NCBI RefSeq assembly: GCF_018919175.1
Contig: NZ_JAHLQL010000002.1
Location: 310,001-374,000, forward strand
Source of the DNA: Clostridium simiarum
GTDB taxonomy: Bacteria > Bacillota > Clostridia > Clostridiales > Clostridiaceae
Reading direction: 5' to 3'
DNA: 64,000 nucleotides
Positions 58,951 to 64,000 of the stretch are shown here, one piece after another. Numbering within the stretch: position 1 is the stretch's first letter; every line of letters begins with the position of its first letter. The position numbers and the translations under genes are program-made. Below the pieces are notes generated by a model. The model had not been told where the DNA came from. It searched no databases and saw only the letters and a program-made list of their open reading frames with translations.

Positions 58951-59898
58951 ATGGATTATAAAACTATTGAGAGTTTTAAAGAAGGCATAATAATAAAAGA
59001 AGTAAGTAATTTTGATCCTGTACATATATTTGAATGTGGTCAATGCTTTAGGTGGGATAAAGAAGAAAATGGGAACTACATAGGAGTAGCCTTTGATAGA
59101 GTTATAGAAGTAGAAAAAAAAGGTGAAAATGTTGTGATTTATAACTCTACAGAAGAAGATTTTAAAAATATTTGGGAAGATTATTTTGATTTAAAAAGAG
59201 ATTATGGTAAAATAAAACTTGAATTAGGAAAAGACCCATTATTACAAAAAGCTGTAAAATTTGGTCATGGTATAAGGATACTAAGACAAGATCCTTTTGA
59301 AATCACCATATCTTTTATAATATCTGCTAATAATAGGATTCCTATGATAAAAAGAGCTATTAAAAAAATAAGTAGTAAATGGGGAAAAATTATAGAATAT
59401 AAGGGAAAAACTTATTATGGTTTTCCTAAAATAGAAGATTTAAAGGATGTTTCAATGGAGGAGATTCAAGATTGTGGGGTAGGATTTAGGGCAAAGTACA
59501 TAAAGGATTCTGTGGATAAGATGTATGATTGCTTAAATCTATCTAGAAGCACAGCGGTTGTTGATAATTTAACAAATATAGAGGAAAAAAATTCAGAAAA
59601 ATTTAATTTAAACTATATTAAAAGCTGTGATGATGATTTATGCCACATAAACTTGCAAAATTTTTCTGGTATAGGACCTAAAGTGGCGGATTGCATAATG
59701 CTATTTTCAATGCAAAAGTACTCTGCTTTTCCTGTAGATGTATGGGTAAAAAGAGCTATGCAACATTTTTATTTAGCACCAGATGTTTCGCTTAAGAAGA
59801 TTAGAGAATTTGGAAGAAATAAATTTGGGGATTTATCAGGTTTTGCACAACAATATTTGTTTTACTATGCTAGAGAAAATAATATTAAAGTGGAATAA
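58951..59898 (+). CDS. 8-oxoguanine DNA glycosylase (OGG1-type)
   Basis: 315 residues. N-terminal OGG_N-like part with DPVHIFECGQCFRWDKEE, then the helix-hairpin-helix-GPD domain NFSGIGPKVADCIMLFSM and FPVDVWVKRAMQHF, with catalytic Lys in GPKVAD and Asp in PVDVW. It excises 8-oxoguanine by base excision and cleaves the backbone. It is of the eukaryote-like OGG1 type known in some clostridia (as in C. acetobutylicum). Lone gene; AAAGGAG precedes the ATG. Confidence 0.93.
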   Translation: MDYKTIESFKEGIIIKEVSNFDPVHIFECGQCFRWDKEENGNYIGVAFDRVIEVEKKGENVVIYNSTEEDFKNIWEDYFDLKRDYGKIKLELGKDPLLQKAVKFGHGIRILRQDPFEITISFIISANNRIPMIKRAIKKISSKWGKIIEYKGKTYYGFPKIEDLKDVSMEEIQDCGVGFRAKYIKDSVDKMYDCLNLSRSTAVVDNLTNIEEKNSEKFNLNYIKSCDDDLCHINLQNFSGIGPKVADCIMLFSMQKYSAFPVDVWVKRAMQHFYLAPDVSLKKIREFGRNKFGDLSGFAQQYLFYYARENNIKVE

Positions 59899-59994
59899 AA
59901 TGAGAGCTGTTTAACTAGTTATATCTCTTTTAAGACTTATGAAAGTTTTTTAAAATATAGAGTAAAAATAAAAAAGTGAATAAATATAATAAGT

Positions 59995-60025
59995 AAAATG
60001 CAAGAGTAATGTCTTGCATTTTTTA
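59995..60025 (+). terminator. Intrinsic terminator after the OGG gene
   Basis: AAAATGCAAGA (59995-60005) and TCTTGCATTTT (60012-60022) form a perfect stem with T run. Confidence 0.92.
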
Positions 60026-60092
60026 AATTGATAAAAAAATAACAATTATATTCATTATACTGAAAATTTTCAATATAACAACTATTTCAAAG

Positions 60093-60110
60093 TTGTTACG
60101 CTTTTAACAT
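60093..60110. promoter_or_regulatory. Probable Rex operator at the hydrogenase promoter
   Basis: TTGTTACGCTTTTAACAT matches TTGTTAANNNNTTAACAA with two mismatches. It overlaps the -35 region of an extended -10 promoter (TGTTATAAT, 60116-60124). A neighbouring inverted repeat AACAACT-N7-AGTTGTT is at 60077-60097. Confidence 0.65.
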
Positions 60111-60115
60111 TAACC

Positions 60116-60124
60116 TGTTATAAT
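60116..60124 (+). promoter_or_regulatory. Extended -10 promoter of the hydrogenase gene
   Basis: TGTTATAAT gives a perfect TATAAT with the extended TG; the -35 region is weak (TTACGC, 60096-60101), which fits an extended -10 promoter. About 100 bases before the start codon. Confidence 0.65.
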
Positions 60125-60223
60125 AGTATTATACTTATTTAATAATAGGTTAAAGAACTGTATTATAGTTTAACTTTATTAGATTAGTACAATTTAATAG
60201 ATTATTAAAGAGGGGTGTATAAT

Positions 60224-61717
60224 ATGTTTCATTTTGAAACTCAATTAAAAAAACTAAAGCATGAGGTTTTAAGAAATGTAGCAATATTGGCCCATGAAGA
60301 TAGACTTAATGATGAGAGTTTAGAAAAGATACCTTATGAAATCATTCAAGGGGATAAACCAACTTACAGATGTTGTGTTTATAAAGAAAGAGCTATATTA
60401 AATGAAAGAGTTAAACTAGCCATTGGGTGTCTTCCAGATGGAGATCATCCTAAAAGTGAACTTATTAACGTAAATAATAATGGTCAGATAGTATATATAA
60501 TAGAAGCTGCTTGTGATAGATGTCCTATAAATAAGTATAATGTAACAGAAGCTTGTAGAGGATGTATAGCTCATAAGTGTATGGAGGTCTGTCCGGCCAA
60601 TGCTATGGTAAAGGTAGGGGGAAAAGCTTATATAAATCAGGAACTATGTAAAGAATGTGGATTGTGTAAAAAGGCATGTCCATATGATGCTATATCAGAG
60701 GTTATGAGGCCTTGTAAGGTATCCTGTCCTACTGGAGCTTTAGATGTTAATAAAGAAGATAGAAGAGCTATAATAAAAGAAGAGGATTGTATAAATTGCG
60801 GTAGTTGCATGTCAGCCTGTCCATTTGGTGCTATATCAGATAAGAGCTATATAGTACCTGTTGTAAAGGAAGTAACTAAAGAAAACTCCAATATTTATGC
60901 CATAGTGGCTCCTGCCATTGCAGGACAATTTGGACCAAAGGTAACTATGGGACAAGTTAGAAATGCTTTTAAAAAAGTAGGATTTAAGGATATGTATGAG
61001 GCTGCCTGTGGTGCAGATGCTGTAACTGTACATGAAAGTAAAGAATTTATTGAAAGAATGGAAAAGGGAGATAAGTATATGACTAACTCCTGCTGTCCAG
61101 GGTTTATGAGTTTTATAGAAAAGAAGTACCCAGACCAAATAGAGAGAATCTCAACTACAGTATCACCGATGATAGCTACAGCTAGATTTATAAAGGCTAA
61201 TAATAAGGATGCAAAGGTTATATTTGTAGGACCTTGTGTGGCTAAAAAGAGTGAAGCTTCAAGAGAAGAGTTAAGGGGTTCTGTAGATTATGTTTTAACC
61301 TTTGAAGAAATAGTAGCATTAATGGATGCCTTTAATATAGATCCTGAAAACTGTGAAGATATTTTAATAGATGAGGCTTCAGTTTTTGGAAGGGGATTTG
61401 CTGCTGGTGGTGGATTAACAGCTGCTATTGAAAATTACGTAGGTGACAGTGGAGTGGAAGTTACATTTAAACCTGTAAAAGTAAGTGGAGTAGCGGAAGT
61501 TAAAAAGGCTATGACTATGGCTAAAGCAGGAAGACTTGCAGGAAACTTTATAGAAGGTATGATGTGCGAGGGTGGATGCATAGGCGGACCTGCAACCTTA
61601 TTACCTCAAATGAAATCTAAAGCCTTATTGGTTAGGTTTAATAACCAAGCAAGTAAGAAGGCGGTTCTTCAAAATGATAAATTAGAGGAATTTGAAAAGA
61701 TAAATTTAGAAAGATAA
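60224..61717 (+). CDS. Monomeric [FeFe] hydrogenase
   Basis: 497 residues. An N-terminal region of about 70 residues is followed by ferredoxin-like cluster motifs (CRGCIAHKCMEVCP, CKECGLCKKACP, CINCGSCMSACP) and the H-cluster domain with its three cysteine motifs: MTNSCCPGF, GPCVAKKSEA and GMMCEGGCIGGP. It makes H2 from reduced ferredoxin. The variants NSCCPGF, GPC and CEGGC differ from the usual TSCCPxW, MPC and CPGGC, and together suggest the CpIII-like (group B) type rather than the main fermentative enzyme. The ATG at 60224 has AGGGGTG upstream; a GTG at 60215 overlaps it. HydEFG maturation genes are not here. Confidence 0.88.
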   Translation: MFHFETQLKKLKHEVLRNVAILAHEDRLNDESLEKIPYEIIQGDKPTYRCCVYKERAILNERVKLAIGCLPDGDHPKSELINVNNNGQIVYIIEAACDRCPINKYNVTEACRGCIAHKCMEVCPANAMVKVGGKAYINQELCKECGLCKKACPYDAISEVMRPCKVSCPTGALDVNKEDRRAIIKEEDCINCGSCMSACPFGAISDKSYIVPVVKEVTKENSNIYAIVAPAIAGQFGPKVTMGQVRNAFKKVGFKDMYEAACGADAVTVHESKEFIERMEKGDKYMTNSCCPGFMSFIEKKYPDQIERISTTVSPMIATARFIKANNKDAKVIFVGPCVAKKSEASREELRGSVDYVLTFEEIVALMDAFNIDPENCEDILIDEASVFGRGFAAGGGLTAAIENYVGDSGVEVTFKPVKVSGVAEVKKAMTMAKAGRLAGNFIEGMMCEGGCIGGPATLLPQMKSKALLVRFNNQASKKAVLQNDKLEEFEKINLER

Positions 61718-61727
61718 AAAGATTTCT

Positions 61728-61768
61728 AAGCTTCAGAGAGAGTTTTGATTCCCTCTGAAGCTTTATTA
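61728..61768 (+). terminator. Intrinsic terminator after the hydrogenase gene
   Basis: AAGCTTCAGAG (61728-61738) pairs with CTCTGAAGCTT (61753-61763), followed by TATTATT. Confidence 0.88.
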
Positions 61769-61927
61769 TTGGATTTTAAAGAAAATAATCATTAGCTTTA
61801 GTTGAAGCTTCATTAAAAGGATATTAGTTATTCTAGCATCTGCTAAATGAGCATTTATTAAAGCTAACCCTATTTAAATAATGTAGGACTAAAATAAGTA
61901 AGATGTAAGTTGTGATAATTCTATAAA

Positions 61928-62563
61928 TTACTTTCTTTTTTTACTTTTATGTATAAAAAATAGTACTAGGCTGAAAATACACATTATGAATAATATAAGT
62001 ATGGCTTCATGAAGGAAAAATTTTTCGGGTAATACATTTATAATAGGATCTTTTACTGGATCAAATAACCAGTAATCATTTGAAAAAAAGATCTCATGGA
62101 ATTTAGTAAAGGTTTTATCAAAACTTATTACAAAGGGTATGAATAAGAGTAAAGGAATCATTATAAGCATTGAATAGCTATACTTTAAAAATGAAAAATC
62201 TTTTATCTTTAACAAATAAGCTATAGTTATTAAAGATAAGGCAAAAGTTATAACCCATAAAAAGCTTATTTTATTAAATAAATTTTTTACATCTATAAAG
62301 TGAACTCTTCCTTCCTGTGACATGGGAAAGTCTTTAAATTCTAGATTTTTTTTATTAAAAGGACTTAGGTAATCAATAAGAATATCGTAGTTTTTTAATA
62401 TCTTTTCTTTAGGCATGTTAACTTCGGCGCTTATATTTAAATTATCCACGTCAAAACTATATAAGGGCTTAAAGTTTAATGAAAAGATTATTGAGGAACA
62501 TAATAAAAATAATGCTAAAGATAATCCTGCGAAAAAAGAAATAAGTTTTTTCCTTGATTTCAT
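61928..62563 (-). CDS. TIGR01906-type integral membrane protein
   Basis: 211 residues with helices at about 8-30, 100-122, 130-152 and 183-207 and a 70-residue outside loop after the first. The segment FHEIFFSNDYWLFDPVKDPI and the later LPEKFFL are signatures of the TIGR01906 membrane proteins, whose function is unknown. The ATG at 62563 has GGGGGTG upstream; 20 further in-frame residues upstream lie beyond that site. Convergent with the hydrogenase gene. Confidence 0.82.
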   Translation of the reverse strand: MKSRKKLISFFAGLSLALFLLCSSIIFSLNFKPLYSFDVDNLNISAEVNMPKEKILKNYDILIDYLSPFNKKNLEFKDFPMSQEGRVHFIDVKNLFNKISFLWVITFALSLITIAYLLKIKDFSFLKYSYSMLIMIPLLLFIPFVISFDKTFTKFHEIFFSNDYWLFDPVKDPIINVLPEKFFLHEAILILFIMCIFSLVLFFIHKSKKRK

Positions 62564-62819
62564 AGTAACACCCCCTAATATCAATAAAGTTATGTAATTA
62601 AATAAAATAATAGTATTTTGCATTAGATAATTATTTAGTACAATGAATAATTATTAAAGGAAAAGCCTATAATTATATACAGATTCTATTATAATATGAA
62701 ATTTTAACTTATAAAATAGTACAAAGAATAAAAATGGAGAAATTATGAGTAATAGCTATAAAAATGAAGCTATTCTTAGATTATTTCCAATATTACGGGT
62801 TTTAGATAATTGAGTATAT

Positions 62820-62848
62820 TTGAATTTATATCTTTTATTCTTTATTAT
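62820..62848 (+). promoter_or_regulatory. Sigma-A promoter of groESL
   Basis: TTGAAT (62820-62825) and TATTAT (62843-62848) with 17-base spacing, immediately before the CIRCE element. Confidence 0.65.
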
Positions 62849-62858
62849 AATAATTGTA

Positions 62859-62885
62859 TTAGCACTCGATAGTGATGAGTGCTAA
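62859..62885. promoter_or_regulatory. CIRCE operator (HrcA site)
   Basis: TTAGCACTC-N9-GAGTGCTAA is a perfect CIRCE element, 55 bases before groES. HrcA represses the operon until heat shock. Confidence 0.97.
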
Positions 62886-62939
62886 TAAAGAGGTAATCAA
62901 TTAATTTATATAAAATTAAATACTTAAGGAGGGGTTTAA

Positions 62940-63224
62940 ATGAAAATTAGACCACTTGGAGACAGAGTTGTAATTAAAAGACTAGAAGCAGAGGAAAAAA
63001 CTAAAAGTGGCATAGTTCTAACTGGTACAGCAAAGGAGAGACCTCAAGAAGCTGAGGTAGTAGCAGTAGGACCTGGTGGATATGTAGACGGAAAAGAAAT
63101 CAAAATGGAAGTAACTGTTGGAGATAAAGTTTTATTCTCTAAGTACGCAGGTACAGAAGTTAAAATGGACGGAGAAGAGTATACTATTTTAAAGCAAGAC
63201 GACATATTAGCTATAGTTGAATAG
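62940..63224 (+). CDS. groES: Co-chaperonin GroES
   Basis: 94 residues, full length: [20 protein letters not shown], the mobile loop [28 protein letters not shown] and the C-terminal [15 protein letters not shown]. It caps the GroEL ring. The operon is under the CIRCE element; AAGGAGGGG precedes the ATG. Confidence 0.98.
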   Translation: MKIRPLGDRVVIKRLEAEEKTKSGIVLTGTAKERPQEAEVVAVGPGGYVDGKEIKMEVTVGDKVLFSKYAGTEVKMDGEEYTILKQDDILAIVE

Positions 63225-63263
63225 TATCATGTCCTAATACAGTATATTATTTCAGGAGGGTGA

Positions 63264-64000
<737 letters not shown>

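Overview
The window is chromosomal DNA of a low-GC, strictly fermentative Firmicute, almost certainly Clostridium sensu stricto. The evidence is the strong A/T bias, strong AGGAGG-type ribosome sites with frequent TTG/GTG starts, the rex/crt-bcd-etfBA-hbd butyrate locus, an NfnAB transhydrogenase, an [FeFe] hydrogenase, a class D sortase and CIRCE-controlled groESL. No rRNA, tRNA, CRISPR array or prophage was seen.

Layout. (1) 0-18 kb is a loosely packed accessory-like region: the end of a MupG-type gene, an MFS carrier, 3-methyladenine glycosylase, a REP-associated tyrosine transposase (RAYT), ispF, a NatAB-type ABC exporter, a sortase, a lipase-like hydrolase, a polysaccharide deacetylase, an MCP, RluF and a two-component system. 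It holds 15 copies of a short repeat (core GGGACAGTTCATAA) at 13 loci, all within 12 kb of the RAYT. Some form perfect hairpins, some sit on stop codons and two lie inside coding sequences. A second, longer and diverged repeat family fills two gene-free stretches (about 8.97-9.76 and 15.49-15.81 kb), and five perfect DnaA boxes lie at 9.9-11.3 kb. (2) 18-22 kb holds a glutaredoxin with a clear promoter/operator, an unusual protein that appears to join a sigma-I C-terminal domain to an RsgI anti-sigma module, and an aldehyde dehydrogenase. (3) 22-32 kb is a beta-glucoside PTS locus: a LevR/CelR-type sigma54 activator, then IIA, a stand-alone GrdB-like protein, IIB, IIC, a membrane protein and two 6-phospho-beta-glucosidases (GH1 and GH4). 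(4) 32-46 kb holds glutathione peroxidase, ManC, an orphan PAS kinase, signal peptidase I, a radical SAM protein, a CadC/CadA metal-efflux pair, PAP2, ferritin, GDPD and a LiaRS-like system. (5) 46-62 kb is core energy metabolism: Rex, crt-bcd-etfB-etfA-hbd, a second sigma54 activator, an iron alcohol dehydrogenase, NfnAB, an OGG-type glycosylase and an [FeFe] hydrogenase. (6) groES and the first part of groEL end the window.

How the parts work together. Three near-consensus -24/-12 (sigma54) promoters precede the PTS operon, the crt operon and the alcohol dehydrogenase, each with palindromes placed like activator sites. Two sigma54 activators with GAFTGA loops are encoded nearby. A Rex operator sits just upstream of the crt -24/-12 element and another near-match overlaps the hydrogenase promoter. 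The picture is one in which sugar supply (CelR) and redox state (Rex plus the second activator) jointly set carbon and electron flow into butyrate, alcohol, NADPH and H2.
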